The notes below the pieces were generated by a model. The model had not been told where the DNA came from. It was given only the letters and a program-made list of their open reading frames with translations, and ran no database searches. Positions 1 through 8,966 of a stretch of DNA of 64,000 nucleotides are shown in pieces. Within the stretch, counting starts at the first letter, position 1. The number at the start of each line of letters is the position of its first letter. The stretch comes from Aquabacterium parvum. GTDB taxonomy: Bacteria > Pseudomonadota > Gammaproteobacteria > Burkholderiales > Burkholderiaceae_C. Where the stretch lies: assembly GCF_001447195.1 (NCBI RefSeq), contig NZ_LFRI01000386.1:248001-312000 (forward strand), read 5' to 3'. A program made the translations under genes and the position numbers.

Positions 1-432
1 GTCCTCGTTGAGCAGGCGTCGCGCCACGTCCTGGTAGGCGGGCATGTCGGCGACCTGGATCACCAGCACGAAGTCCGGTCCGGGCGAGACCCGCCAGCAT
101 TGCTGCACGCTGGGCTCGTCCACCGCGCGGGCCTCGAAAGCATCCAGCGCCTCGTGGGTCTGCACGTCCAGGCTCACTTCCACCAGGGCGCTCAGGCCCC
201 AGCCCGTCCAGGCGGCCAGTTTGGTGGGCGACAGGATGGCCACGCGTTTTTCGATCACGCCGGCTTGGGTCAGCCGTTGCACGCGGCGGTGACAGGTGGC
301 AGGGGACAGGTTCACGGCTTCGGCCAGCGCCTGGTTGGTCAGGCTGGCGTCGGCCTGCAACAACGACAAGATCCGCCAGTCGTGGGCATCCAGTTGAGGG
401 GATGCATCGCCAGGCATGGTGGAATCTTTCAT
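1..432 (-). CDS. Lrp/AsnC family transcriptional regulator (partial, C-terminus off the window)
   Basis: The minus strand reads open from an ATG at 432 to the window edge, giving 144 codons. Residues about 14-60 form an AsnC-type helix-turn-helix ([13 protein letters not shown], then [19 protein letters not shown]), followed by the start of the Lrp ligand-binding RAM/ACT-like domain ([13 protein letters not shown]). Members of the family are small dimeric or octameric DNA-binding proteins that usually answer to amino acids; the ligand here is unknown. The gene diverges from glmS across about 150 bp, so the two may share a control region. The 3' end is missing. The family call is firm; the target is not known. 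Confidence 0.9.
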   Translation of the reverse strand, partial: MKDSTMPGDASPQLDAHDWRILSLLQADASLTNQALAEAVNLSPATCHRRVQRLTQAGVIEKRVAILSPTKLAAWTGWGLSALVEVSLDVQTHEALDAFEARAVDEPSVQQCWRVSPGPDFVLVIQVADMPAYQDVARRLLNED

Positions 433-580
433 TTGCAGAGGAATGGTTGATGTTTATCCCGTAATTTTGTCACGCTGCGATGATTCGTTCAATTTCAATC
501 GAAATTTGGAAGAACATTCCGCATTGATTGCCCTAGCATCCGCGCTGCATCACCACCACCAACAGCGGGAGTCCCCCCTC
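433..580. promoter_or_regulatory. Divergent intergenic region between the Lrp-like gene and glmS
   Basis: This 148-bp spacer is clearly more AT-rich than its surroundings (for example around 440-510) and separates two divergent starts. It should hold both promoters and possibly autoregulatory Lrp sites. No -35/-10 pair stands out. A purine stretch, GCGGGAG, about 10 bases before the glmS ATG is the likely ribosome binding site. Confidence 0.45.
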
Positions 581-2464
581 ATGTGCGGCATCGTTGGCGC
601 CATCGGCGCACGCAACATCACCCCGGTCCTGGTCGAAGGCCTCAAGCGCCTGGAGTACCGCGGCTACGACTCCTGCGGCGTGGCCGTGTTGCAAGACGGC
701 GCGCTGCGCCGCAGCCGCTCCACCCAGCGCGTGGCCGAGTTGCAGGCGCAGGCTGACTCTGACGGCATCCACAGCAACCTGGGCATCGCGCACACCCGTT
801 GGGCCACGCACGGCGCGCCGGCGGTGCACAACGCCCACCCGCACTTCTCGCACGGCCCGGGCGCCGACGCCGCCACCGCCAAGCCGGGCCGCGTGGCCTT
901 GGTGCACAACGGCATCATCGAGAACCACGAAGAGCTGCGTCGCGAGCTGCAGGCCAAGGGCTACGTCTTCCTGAGCCAGACCGACACCGAGGTCATCTGC
1001 CACCTGGTCGACCAGCTCTACGACGGCGACCTGCTGGCCGCGGTCAAGGCCGCCACCCGGCGCCTGCATGGGGCCTACGCCATCGCCGTCTTCCATCGCG
1101 ACGAGCCGCAGCGCATCGTCGGCGCGCGCCAGGGCTCGCCCCTGGTGATGGGCGTGGGCGGCGCCGACGCCACCGAGCGCTTCCTGGCGTCCGACGCCAT
1201 GGCGCTGGCGGGTGTCACCGACCAGATCGTCTACCTGGAAGAAGGCGACGTGGTTGACCTGCAGCCCGGTCGCCACTGGATCGAGCACATCGCGCCTGGC
1301 GCCGCCGAACACGTGCGCGTGGACCCGACCGAGCGCCCGGTGCGCACCGTCACCGCCCACAGCGGCGCGGTCGAGTTGGGCCCCTATCGCCACTACATGC
1401 AAAAGGAAATCTTCGAGCAGCCGCGCGCCATCGCGGACACGCTCGAAGGTGTCGAGGCGATCACGCCCACGCTGTTCGGCGAGCAGGCCGAGGCCGTGTT
1501 TGGTCAGATCGACCGCGTGCTGATCCTGGCTTGCGGCACCAGCTACTACTCGGGCTCCACCGCCAAGTACTGGCTCGAATCCATCGCCAAGATCCCGACC
1601 AGCGTCGAGATCGCCAGCGAGTACCGCTACCGCGACAGCGTGCCCGATCCGCGCACGCTCATCGTCACCATCAGCCAGTCTGGCGAGACGGCCGACACCA
1701 TCGCTGCGCTCAAGCACGCGCGTGGCCTGGGCATGGAGCAGACGCTGACCATCTGCAACGTGAGCACGAGCGCCATGGTGCGCGAGTGCAAGCTCGCGTA
1801 TGTGACGCGCGCCGGCGTGGAGATCGGGGTGGCCTCGACCAAGGCCTTCACCACGCAGCTGGCGGGCCTGTTCCTGCTGACGCTGACGCTGGCCAAGCTG
1901 CGCGGGCACCTGAGCCCCGAGGCGGAAGCCGAGCACCTCAAGGCCATGCGCCACCTGCCGGCCGCGCTGCAGGCCGTGCTGGCGCTGGAGCCGCAGGTCG
2001 TGGCCTGGGCCGATGCCTTCGCGCGCAAGGACAACGCCCTGTTCCTGGGCCGTGGGCTGCACTACCCCATCGGCCTGGAAGGCGCCTTGAAGCTCAAAGA
2101 GATCAGCTACATCCACGCAGAGGCCTACCCGGCTGGCGAGCTCAAACACGGCCCGCTGGCGCTGGTGACGGCCGAGATGCCTGTGGTGGTCGTGGCCCCC
2201 AACGACGTGCTGCTCGAAAAGCTCAAGAGCAACATGCAGGAGGTCAAGGCGCGCGGTGGCGAGCTGTACGTGTGCGCCGACGGCGACACGCAGATCCAGG
2301 CCGAGCCGGGCATCCACGTGATCCGCATGCCGGAGCACTATGGCGCGCTGAGCCCCATCCTGCACGTGGTGCCGCTGCAGTTGCTGGCGTATCACACGGC
2401 GTGCGCGAAGGGCACGGACGTGGACAAGCCGCGCAACCTGGCCAAGAGTGTGACGGTGGAGTGA
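581..2464 (+). CDS. glmS: Glutamine--fructose-6-phosphate aminotransferase (isomerizing)
   Basis: The product converts fructose-6-phosphate and glutamine to glucosamine-6-phosphate, the first committed step to UDP-GlcNAc for peptidoglycan and LPS. The 627-residue protein begins MCGIVGAIG, so Cys2 is the N-terminal nucleophile of the class II glutaminase domain (about 1-235). Two SIS sugar-isomerase domains follow, with typical stretches such as [18 protein letters not shown] and GVASTKAFT, and the C-terminus ends in the conserved [11 protein letters not shown]. An in-frame extension upstream to 416 exists but lacks the Cys2 logic, so I start at 581. The conserved 3' end of glmS is the recognition site of Tn7 (attTn7), and Tn7-like repeats lie just downstream. 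Confidence 0.98.
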   Translation: MCGIVGAIGARNITPVLVEGLKRLEYRGYDSCGVAVLQDGALRRSRSTQRVAELQAQADSDGIHSNLGIAHTRWATHGAPAVHNAHPHFSHGPGADAATAKPGRVALVHNGIIENHEELRRELQAKGYVFLSQTDTEVICHLVDQLYDGDLLAAVKAATRRLHGAYAIAVFHRDEPQRIVGARQGSPLVMGVGGADATERFLASDAMALAGVTDQIVYLEEGDVVDLQPGRHWIEHIAPGAAEHVRVDPTERPVRTVTAHSGAVELGPYRHYMQKEIFEQPRAIADTLEGVEAITPTLFGEQAEAVFGQIDRVLILACGTSYYSGSTAKYWLESIAKIPTSVEIASEYRYRDSVPDPRTLIVTISQSGETADTIAALKHARGLGMEQTLTICNVSTSAMVRECKLAYVTRAGVEIGVASTKAFTTQLAGLFLLTLTLAKLRGHLSPEAEAEHLKAMRHLPAALQAVLALEPQVVAWADAFARKDNALFLGRGLHYPIGLEGALKLKEISYIHAEAYPAGELKHGPLALVTAEMPVVVVAPNDVLLEKLKSNMQEVKARGGELYVCADGDTQIQAEPGIHVIRMPEHYGALSPILHVVPLQLLAYHTACAKGTDVDKPRNLAKSVTVE

Positions 2465-2486
2465 GGCGGCTTTTTTAGGGCAGTGG

Positions 2487-2585
2487 TGTTGTTTCTGGCA
2501 ATTAAAGTCGTAAACGCGCAAATAAAGTCGTAAACAACTCACCTAGGAGAACGGTGTTGCGGGCACCGTTTCCAAAGTCGTAAAC
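2487..2585 (+). mobile_element. Tn7-like transposon end (glmS-proximal), three TnsB-site-like repeats
   Basis: Three direct copies of AAAGTCGTAAAC lie at about 2504-2515, 2524-2535 and 2574-2585; the first two are 20 bp apart and share a preceding T. The motif resembles the TnsB-binding core of Tn7 ends as I remember it (AAAGTCTTAAAC). A TGT that could be the terminal trinucleotide lies at 2487-2489, 23 bp after the glmS stop, the place where Tn7 inserts. What I see are the repeats and their position; that they are a transposon end is inference. No tnsA-E genes lie in the window, and a target duplication was not resolved. Confidence 0.6.
2550..2570. repeat. Small inverted repeat inside the transposon end
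   Basis: AACGGTG (2550-2556) and CACCGTT (2564-2570) form a perfect 7-bp stem around a 7-base loop, between the second and third TnsB-like repeats. It could be a weak terminator remnant or part of the end architecture. No T-run follows. Confidence 0.35.
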
Positions 2586-2590
2586 AATGA

Positions 2591-2905
2591 AGCCAGCACC
2601 TCATTGCGAGGTGCTGGCATTTTGCTTTCGGCACCAAAGATTGCCGAGGTTCGAGCGGTAAGCAAATAGTCGCCTCGGACCGCAAAAGGCTGGATCCCGA
2701 TCACGACCCACAAGGTGGCAAGCTGGCGCGCCGTGCGGTTCAACTTGGCTTGCGCGGCAAGACGCTGGAGGCATTTGCAGACCAGGAACTCTTGGAGGTG
2801 ATCGACATGACCTCCTTTGTGGCCGAGCAACGACCGTTGGCGTTGAGCAGTGATGGCAAGTTGCGGACACCCTTCGAGGCGGTGTACACGCCCGTAAGCT
2901 CCTAA
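2591..2905 (+). pseudogene. Decayed C-terminal coding fragment of unknown family
   Basis: The plus strand is open for 105 codons up to a TAA at 2903-2905, but has no in-frame start except an ATG near the end. The later part reads like real protein (GGKLARRAVQLGLRGKTLEA, then EVIDMTSFVAEQRPLALSSD), whereas the first third, overlapping the hairpin, does not. I do not recognise the family. Its place just inside the transposon-like end suggests the 3' remnant of a former cargo gene. From 2906 to 2960 I see nothing. Confidence 0.4.
2592..2618. terminator. Strong 11-bp hairpin, possible terminator
   Basis: A perfect 11-bp inverted repeat (GCCAGCACCTC, 2592-2602; GAGGTGCTGGC, 2608-2618) closes a 5-base loop and is followed on the plus strand by ATTTTG. 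It could end transcription coming from glmS or out of the transposon end. The T-run is short, so it may equally be a mobile-element hairpin. Confidence 0.5.
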
Positions 2906-2960
2906 ATTGGTAAGGAAGAAGCCGAGCACAACGCTTGGTGCACTTCTACTAGACCAAGTC

Positions 2961-4022
2961 TCAAGCGGACGCTAAGCCGCTTGTGATACCCAAGAAATGA
3001 TCAAGCATGTGGAAGTGGTCGTCGTGAAACTGGTCTTCCATCTTCGGGATCTGGGCAACGTCTACCCACTCGGCCGACTGCGCATCATCATCGGCGCGCA
3101 CTTTCGGTGGCGGCCCTTCACCGAGATCGAAGTAAAACGCGTGCGTGATGGTGCGCCCTCGCTGGCTTCTGTCTGGATGATCAAAGACGGCGCTTCCCCT
3201 GAGTGCCGCCTTGAAGGTGGCAGGAGCCAGGTCCAGTTGTGATTCTTCTCGCAACTCCCGAATCGCAGATTGATAGGCCGTCTCTCTTTGCTCGATGAAG
3301 CCGCCGGGTACGGCATGCAACCCGACGCCAGGTGGCTGGCCCCGCTTGATGAGAAGAACCTTGTTGGCGCAACGCACGACCGCATCAACGGTCACAAAGA
3401 CCGGTGGGTAAGGTGCTGCCGACCAAGCTTCCCTGTACTTCTTCAGCATGCGCCACTCTTGGCACAGTGATGGGTAGAAGGGCGTCCTTGCCCAAGTACG
3501 CAGGAACTCCAGCGTGATTGGGGGAACTGATTCGCTCAGCGCAGCCAGATTCGCGGCCAACGCTTCGGTTGCACCCCCCAGATAGGCATCCCGAATGTGG
3601 GTTGCGTCAACTGAGCCGCTTCCATCGGCCGAAATCAGTTGCCAACCGTCGAAGTGCGCGAGGTATTCGCTGGTGGCGTCTTTGAAATGCCCAACCAGGC
3701 AGATGCTTGAGGATTGACCTGAATGAGACGCCACGCCACGGCGCACTGCTTGCAGCCACTTCTCTTCATCGTAGTAATCCCGAATCGGCAGAAAGGTGGT
3801 GCGTTCCTGATCAGCAGCCGATAGAGACTGGCGAATCATGTCGGCACGCTCTTGCCATGTGAACGGGTTCTTGGGCGTGCGTGCCTGAAACGCCGAACCG
3901 ATGACCACCACCACGCGTGGCGCGGCGTCCAAGGCCTGTTGAAGCAGGGCCGCGTGGCCATTGTGGAAGGGCTGGAAGCGGCCGATCAGGACTGCCAGTT
4001 CAGGCTTGACATCAGTTGGCAT
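2961..4022 (-). CDS. nadM: Bifunctional nicotinamide-nucleotide adenylyltransferase / Nudix hydrolase
   Basis: The N-terminal half (about 1-180) is a cytidylyltransferase-like NMN adenylyltransferase making NAD from NMN and ATP; GRFQPFHNGH near residue 15 carries the HxGH nucleotide-binding motif. The C-terminal half (about 200-350) is a Nudix domain with GGFIEQRETAYQSAIRELRE and the EE pair that binds metal, the usual ADP-ribose pyrophosphatase partner. The conserved glycine after REE is a glutamine (REESQL). The ATG at 4022 has AACGGA upstream; an in-frame TTG at 4040 overlaps the nadE stop and is an alternative. It is third in a coupled pncB-nadE-nadM run. Confidence 0.92.
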   Translation of the reverse strand: MPTDVKPELAVLIGRFQPFHNGHAALLQQALDAAPRVVVVIGSAFQARTPKNPFTWQERADMIRQSLSAADQERTTFLPIRDYYDEEKWLQAVRRGVASHSGQSSSICLVGHFKDATSEYLAHFDGWQLISADGSGSVDATHIRDAYLGGATEALAANLAALSESVPPITLEFLRTWARTPFYPSLCQEWRMLKKYREAWSAAPYPPVFVTVDAVVRCANKVLLIKRGQPPGVGLHAVPGGFIEQRETAYQSAIRELREESQLDLAPATFKAALRGSAVFDHPDRSQRGRTITHAFYFDLGEGPPPKVRADDDAQSAEWVDVAQIPKMEDQFHDDHFHMLDHFLGITSGLASA

Positions 4023-4036
4023 GGCGATAGGTCCGT

Positions 4037-5737
4037 TCAAAGGTGTTTGGCCGCGATGGGCATCTGGCGGCCAGAGCCGAAGGCACGTGATCTCACCCGA
4101 ATGATGGGCGGTGCTTGCCTGCGCTTGTATTCATTGCGCGCGACCATCTGGCGTACGCGCTCAATCAGGGCTGCGCCTTCAGTTTGGAGCTTCAGTGACT
4201 CGACGAAAGCTTTTGCTTGCTCGTATTCATGGCGGGATAGCCGTTCGCCCTCAACCACGTACTTGAGGATCTCATCCAACACTGGATAAGGCGGCAGGCT
4301 ATCGGTGTCCTTCTGATCGGGGGCCAGCTCTGCTGAAGGCTCCTTGTCGATGATGGCCATCGGGATGCGCTCCTTGCCAGCCGCTTCATTGACGTAGCGA
4401 GACAGAGCAAACACTTCCGTTTTGTAGAGATCGCCAATGAGGCCCAGGCCGCCGTTGGTGTCGCCGTACAGCGTGCAGTAGCCCACGGCGATCTCGGACT
4501 TGTTGCCGGTGGTCAGCAAGAGGTGGCCAAAGGTGTTGGAGTGCGCCATCAGCACGGTGCCCCGGATGCGAGCCTGCAGGTTTTCCAGGGCGAGACCTTG
4601 CAGGGGCTGCGCATAGGTCTTGTCGAACTGGGCGCTGTAGGTTTGCACGGTCTCCGCGATCGGATAGGTGAACAACTCGATGCCGAGGTTGCGGCACAAG
4701 GTGACGGAATCATCGACTGACCCCGAAGATGAGTAGCGCGAAGGCATGGTCACACCCGCCACATTGCTGGCGCCGAGCGCTTCAACCGCCAGCGCCAGCG
4801 TGAGTGCACTGTCGATGCCACCGGACGAGCCCACCACCGCTTGCTTGAAGCCACAACGGCGAGCGTAGTCGCGCAGGCCCAGGATGATCTGCGCCTTGTA
4901 GAACGCCATGGTGGGCAAGCCATCGGCCGATACCTTGGCAGGCAGTTGCCCTTGCAAGGTCAGAAAGCGACCGTTGTCGAAACACAAGGTGGTGATGTCT
5001 TCCGTGAAGCGCTGCGCCTCATACACGACGCCGGCTTGCGGCTCGACGGCGAACGAAGCACCATCGAACACGATCTGGTCTTGGCCGCCGACCTGGTTCA
5101 CGTACAACAAGGGCAGGCCATGGCGCTTGCTGGCCTCGGCAAAGACGCGCTGGCGCAAGTCGCGCTTGCCAATGTCGGACGGGCTGGCGTTGATCGAGAC
5201 GATCAAATCCGGGGCGGCATCGCGCATGCGCTGGAAGGGGTTGACCTCGTAGTCTTGGCCCGCATCGTTCCAGCCGTCTTCACACACCATGAAGCCGATG
5301 CGTGCATCGCCAACCCGCAGAACAGGTGCCACATCTGGCCCTGGCTCAAAATGGCGGCGCTCGTCAAAGATGTTGTAGGTAGGGAGCAGTTGTTTGGCGT
5401 AGGTCAGCAGCACTTCGCCACCCCTGATGGCGAGCAGCGCGTTGCTGAGTCGCTTGCCTGGGCCTTCGTGTGCAATCGGTGCGCCGACGACCCAGACCAA
5501 TTGACGCAACTGCCTTGATGCCTGGCGCAGCGAGTCCAGGCCCTTTGCCACGCGCTCCAGGAAGGCGGAGTCATCCAGCAGGTCACCAGGGTAGTAGCCA
5601 GTGAGAGACAACTCCGAAAACACGATGATCTCGGAGCCATCTGCCCAGGCTTGTTGAGCCGCCTGAACCATTCTGGCCACGTTGCCCTCGATGTCACCGA
5701 CCATGTAGTTCAACTGGGCGGCAGTGATCTTCAGCAT
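4037..5737 (-). CDS. nadE: Glutamine-dependent NAD+ synthetase
   Basis: The 566-residue product amidates nicotinic acid adenine dinucleotide to NAD with glutamine. Residues about 1-260 are a nitrilase-type glutaminase domain (FSELSLTGYYPGD with the catalytic Glu, then MVCEDGW with the catalytic Cys). The rest is the synthetase domain with the ATP pyrophosphatase loop SSGGIDSALTLAL and GNKSEIAVGY. Two adjacent ATGs (5740 and 5737) follow AAGGAGG; the second has better spacing. Its start overlaps the pncB stop, indicating translational coupling. Confidence 0.95.
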   Translation of the reverse strand: MLKITAAQLNYMVGDIEGNVARMVQAAQQAWADGSEIIVFSELSLTGYYPGDLLDDSAFLERVAKGLDSLRQASRQLRQLVWVVGAPIAHEGPGKRLSNALLAIRGGEVLLTYAKQLLPTYNIFDERRHFEPGPDVAPVLRVGDARIGFMVCEDGWNDAGQDYEVNPFQRMRDAAPDLIVSINASPSDIGKRDLRQRVFAEASKRHGLPLLYVNQVGGQDQIVFDGASFAVEPQAGVVYEAQRFTEDITTLCFDNGRFLTLQGQLPAKVSADGLPTMAFYKAQIILGLRDYARRCGFKQAVVGSSGGIDSALTLALAVEALGASNVAGVTMPSRYSSSGSVDDSVTLCRNLGIELFTYPIAETVQTYSAQFDKTYAQPLQGLALENLQARIRGTVLMAHSNTFGHLLLTTGNKSEIAVGYCTLYGDTNGGLGLIGDLYKTEVFALSRYVNEAAGKERIPMAIIDKEPSAELAPDQKDTDSLPPYPVLDEILKYVVEGERLSRHEYEQAKAFVESLKLQTEGAALIERVRQMVARNEYKRRQAPPIIRVRSRAFGSGRQMPIAAKHL

Positions 5738-6927
5738 CATGCCTCCTTGACCTGAAAGACTTGGCGCAGATAGGCCAGGAAGGTTTCGTTCTGGCACAAG
5801 GTCTTGCCCGGTGTGTCGGAGAGCTTGGCCACGGACTGGCCATTGGCTTCGGTCAGCTTCATCACGATGTTCAGCGGCTTGATGCCCACATCGTTGCTGA
5901 GGTTGGTGCCGATGCCGAAGCCCAACTGAACGCGGTCAGCGAAGTGGCGGTAGATGGACAAGGCCGTGGGTACATCCAGGCCATCAGAGAACACCAGGCG
6001 CTTGGAGCGCGGATCAATGCGCAGCTTGGCATAGTGAGCCAGGGCCTTTTCTCCCCACTCGATGGGATCCCCTGAGTCGTGACGCAGGCCATCAAAGAGC
6101 TTGGCGAAGTAAAGGTCGAAGTCCGCCAGGAATGCATCCATGCCCACGACATCGGTCAAAGCCACGCCCAGGTCACCACGGTATTCCTGCACCCAATCTT
6201 CCAGGGCGGCTTTCTGGAAGTCACGCAGTCGCACGCCCAGGGCCTGATAGGTCTGCAGGTACTCGTGCGCCATGGTGCCGATGGCGACCAGGCCCAGATC
6301 CTTGGCCAGCAGCACGTTGGATGTGCCCTTGAAGTATTCCGGTACGCTTTCCTTGAGTGTGGTGACCACCTCGCGCTGCCAGGTGCCGCTGAAGCGTCGA
6401 CGAACACCAAAGTCAAAGAACTCGAAAGGATTGGCGCGTGCTGGCTCTGAGCCGAATTGCTTGAGCAGAGCGATCTTGTCGGCCAGTCGGCGGCGTCCTT
6501 CAGCTTGCGCCGTGGCGGCATCGAAGCGACGGAAGTACAACTCGTTGACGATTGCCAGCACATAGATCTCGAAACCCATGACATGGACTTGCGGGCCTCG
6601 GGCCACGATCTCGAGTTTGTGACCGTTCGCCGTGACTTCAATGAAGTCGCGCTGGAAGCGGAAGATGCGCAGGAAATCGACGAAGTCCGACTTCATGTAG
6701 CGCAGGCCGCGCAGGTAAGCGAGCTCTTCGCTTTTGAAGCTCAGGGCGCAAAGGTGGTCGAGTTCGCGGTTGACCTCATTGGCCAGCTCGGCCAGAGGAA
6801 AAGCGCTCTCGTTGCGGCAAACGAAGGTGTACTCGGCCTGTGTTTCAGGGTGCCTGTGCAGCATGGCCTGCCACATGGTGAACTTGTAGAGATCGGTCTC
6901 AAGGAGGCTGGTGATGACAGCGTTCAT
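5737..6927 (-). CDS. pncB: Nicotinate phosphoribosyltransferase
   Basis: This enzyme salvages nicotinate with PRPP to nicotinate mononucleotide, the entry step of the Preiss-Handler route. The 396-residue protein starts [20 protein letters not shown], the family's TDxYKxTM signature. RHDSGDP and FSDGLD match the phosphoribosyl-binding region, and the histidine that is phosphorylated in the family lies in the RHDSGD segment. The gene follows the nicotinamidase-like gene by 62 bp and overlaps nadE at its stop, so nicotinamide to nicotinate to NaMN to NAD is laid out as one transcription unit. Confidence 0.96.
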   Translation of the reverse strand: MNAVITSLLETDLYKFTMWQAMLHRHPETQAEYTFVCRNESAFPLAELANEVNRELDHLCALSFKSEELAYLRGLRYMKSDFVDFLRIFRFQRDFIEVTANGHKLEIVARGPQVHVMGFEIYVLAIVNELYFRRFDAATAQAEGRRRLADKIALLKQFGSEPARANPFEFFDFGVRRRFSGTWQREVVTTLKESVPEYFKGTSNVLLAKDLGLVAIGTMAHEYLQTYQALGVRLRDFQKAALEDWVQEYRGDLGVALTDVVGMDAFLADFDLYFAKLFDGLRHDSGDPIEWGEKALAHYAKLRIDPRSKRLVFSDGLDVPTALSIYRHFADRVQLGFGIGTNLSNDVGIKPLNIVMKLTEANGQSVAKLSDTPGKTLCQNETFLAYLRQVFQVKEA

Positions 6928-6989
6928 GGTGAGCTTTCTGATGGGAGGCCGAATGGATCGGCCCCCCTGATTGGGTTCTGGTTGCGGTG

Positions 6990-7853
6990 TCAGGCGTTGG
7001 CCAGCAAACGGGGCAGAACATCCTGGCTGGTCACCAGTTGCACGCCCCTTGCACGCATGGCAGACAGGAAGCCATCGGCCTGCTGTTCGAAGCCACCCAC
7101 CGGGCTCATGCAGTCGGTAACCAGAACGATCTTGCTCAACTGTTTGCTGGGCAGGTTGTCCACGATGTGCTCGGTGGTGGCCTTCACGCAGTGGCTGCTT
7201 GCCTCGCCAGCAATCAAGAGCATGTCGGCTTGGTCCAATTGCGCAATCAGCTTCTTGTTCAGCAAGGTGTCAGGATCTTCTGCATCGGGAACCTCTGCTT
7301 GCATGGCGCTGTAGTGCTCTGTCCAGGGGTTGGCGCCTTTGTAGACTTGCTGGACCGTGCTCAGGCGCTCTTCTTCCCATGTGTTGCACGCGGCTTGCAC
7401 ATCGGCGTGAACGTTGTGCCCCCAGGTTCCGATCTCGCAGTGGATCGGCCAGACCATCAGCGTGTAGCGCGCCTGGGCCTCCAGTTCATCGAGATAGCTC
7501 AGGACGCGGGGAAGCGCAGCGGCATCTCGGGGACGGAACACGCCATCGCGAACCTGTTGGGCCGAGATCGTGGTGAAAGGGCTGACGGTTGAGCCGTCCG
7601 CTTGCACCCAAAACGGGGGGTGTGCCACATCAACCCTGTGGTGAGAGTCGAGCGTCACGATAATGTTCGAGATGCCGCTTTTTCCAGATCGGATCAAGCC
7701 GGCCAGCCTTTGCATGTCAGCGTGTGCGCCGGTAACGGGCAAAGCTGGCCTGACACGGTGCCCGGTCAGTGGATCAGAGCCCTGCCAGCTCTCTGGCAGA
7801 TCGCAGAAATCGTTCTGCGGGTCGATGATCAGCAGTTGAATCTGTTGCTTCAT
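6990..7853 (-). CDS. Isochorismatase-family cysteine hydrolase, nicotinamidase-like
   Basis: The 287-residue product belongs to the cysteine hydrolase superfamily: [12 protein letters not shown] near the N-terminus carries the catalytic Asp, and [12 protein letters not shown] carries the catalytic Cys. In a cluster with pncB, nadE and nadM the obvious role is deamidation of nicotinamide to nicotinate. It is longer than the usual PncA (about 210 residues), with an insert between residues about 60 and 170, so a related amide substrate is possible. I start at the ATG at 7853, preceded by GGAGG, rather than at 7883. It heads the leftward operon and diverges from nrtR. Confidence 0.8.
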   Translation of the reverse strand: MKQQIQLLIIDPQNDFCDLPESWQGSDPLTGHRVRPALPVTGAHADMQRLAGLIRSGKSGISNIIVTLDSHHRVDVAHPPFWVQADGSTVSPFTTISAQQVRDGVFRPRDAAALPRVLSYLDELEAQARYTLMVWPIHCEIGTWGHNVHADVQAACNTWEEERLSTVQQVYKGANPWTEHYSAMQAEVPDAEDPDTLLNKKLIAQLDQADMLLIAGEASSHCVKATTEHIVDNLPSKQLSKIVLVTDCMSPVGGFEQQADGFLSAMRARGVQLVTSQDVLPRLLANA

Positions 7854-7871
7854 TTGGGCCTCCACTTGTGT

Positions 7872-7910
7872 CAGTGAATGCACTGTACATCACTTAGATT
7901 AACGGTGCAA
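7872..7910 (-). promoter_or_regulatory. Candidate promoter of the NAD salvage operon with overlapping palindrome
   Basis: On the minus strand TTGCAC (7910-7905) and TACAGT (7887-7882) are 17 bp apart, a plausible sigma70 promoter for the leftward operon. The palindrome CAGTGAATGCACTG (7872-7885) overlaps the -10 element, where a repressor such as NrtR would act. The palindrome is visible; assignment to NrtR rests on neighbourhood only. Confidence 0.4.
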
Positions 7911-8014
7911 CTAACATGGTGTGAAAATTTGTCGGGCAGACCCGCTTAGAGGGCACCGACTTGGTAAGCTACTTCGTTGCTGAATTGAACAAAGACAAGC
8001 GAGCGGGCACAGCC

Positions 8015-8710
8015 ATGGCAAAGACTCCCACTGAATCGGACTTCCCACCGGTGATCTGCACCGTTGACGTGGTGTTGTTGACACTCAAGGATGATGCACT
8101 GCATGTGGTCCTGCTCAAGCGCAAGAACGAACCGTTCGCGGGAATGCCGGCGCTGCCTGGTGGCTACATCCACTCTCAGGAAGACAAAACCGCGTGGGAT
8201 GCCGCAGCCAGGGTGCTGAAGGACAAGACGGGGATCGTCAGCCCCTACCTGGAGCAACTGGCGACGTATTCAGGGGCGGACCGTGATCCTCGGGGATGGT
8301 CGGTGTCGATCATCTACTACGCCCTGGTTCCAGCTGAGGTGCTGGAGGTGGACCATGACGGCCTGGCTTTGGCACCTGTCAGCCGGTTGCCCAAGCTGCC
8401 GTTCGATCACAAAAGCATCGTTGAACTGGCGGTTTCCCGGGTTCGATCCAAGAGCCAGTATTCGTCATTGCCGGTCTATCTTTGTGGAGAGCATGTAACC
8501 CTGCCGCGCTTGCAGTCCGTTTACGAGGCTGTTCTGGGCGAGCCGATCAACAAGGTCAGCTTTCGGCGGAAGATGGATGAGATGGGGATCCTGGAGCCCA
8601 TCGAGGGAGAAATGGAGTCTGGAGGCGCGCATCGGCCAGCTCAGGTGTACCGGCTGCGAAAAGAGTTCAGACGGGAACTCTCGCTGGTCACGCGGGGCAT
8701 CAATTCTTGA
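8015..8710 (+). CDS. nrtR: Nudix-related transcriptional regulator NrtR
   Basis: The 231-residue protein has an N-terminal Nudix-like domain (about 10-140; VDVVLLTLKDDALHVVLLKR, GMPALPGGYIH) and a C-terminal winged helix (about 150-230). The Nudix catalytic consensus is degraded, as in NrtR repressors, which bind ADP-ribose and control NAD biosynthesis genes. It diverges from the nicotinamidase-pncB-nadE-nadM operon, fitting local control. The ATG at 8015 is preferred over an upstream TTG at 7961. Confidence 0.9.
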   Translation: MAKTPTESDFPPVICTVDVVLLTLKDDALHVVLLKRKNEPFAGMPALPGGYIHSQEDKTAWDAAARVLKDKTGIVSPYLEQLATYSGADRDPRGWSVSIIYYALVPAEVLEVDHDGLALAPVSRLPKLPFDHKSIVELAVSRVRSKSQYSSLPVYLCGEHVTLPRLQSVYEAVLGEPINKVSFRRKMDEMGILEPIEGEMESGGAHRPAQVYRLRKEFRRELSLVTRGINS

Positions 8711-8812
8711 TGGCCTTGATGACACGGCAAGAATTGGAAGATGCATGGGGGAGTCGAGCAAGGCCCATTCATCCTCCAAGGACTGCTTGTGCCCACCCGA
8801 TGTGACAGAGCT

Positions 8813-8937
8813 TCGACGGACTTTCTTGGGCAGGGCGCGACGTGAGGCGTTGGCCTGCCTGAATCCGACGGACTTTCGGACGTTGTGACCCCTGAATGAA
8901 ATCAAGCACTTACCAATGCAGTTCTCGACGGACTTTG
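8813..8937 (-). mobile_element. Opposite-facing set of TnsB-site-like repeats (possible distal transposon end)
   Basis: Three direct copies of CGACGGACTTT begin at 8814, 8866 and 8926, spaced 52 and 60 bp. On the minus strand they read AAAGTCCGTCG, sharing the AAAGTC core with the repeats behind glmS but in inverted orientation. Three dispersed sites on one side and a tighter set next to glmS is the arrangement of Tn7 left and right ends. The flanking halves differ between the two sets, so they could belong to different elements. The spacer 8711-8966 holds no convincing gene; a terminal ACA was not settled. Confidence 0.5.
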
Positions 8938-8966
8938 TTTGTTGAAGTCACCGTGGCGTCACAGGC

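Noticed and set aside
533-2542. A 669-codon minus-strand frame over glmS
   Set aside because: Antisense to glmS, which is beyond doubt.
2503-2585. Repeats read as the multiple terminal repeats of an IS21-family insertion sequence
   Set aside because: IS21 elements also have repeated ends, but no istA/istB is near, and the location after glmS with an AAAGTC core fits Tn7-like ends better.
8465-8905. A 146-codon minus-strand frame over the end of nrtR
   Set aside because: Mostly antisense to nrtR, runs through the repeat array and has no domain or ribosome binding site.
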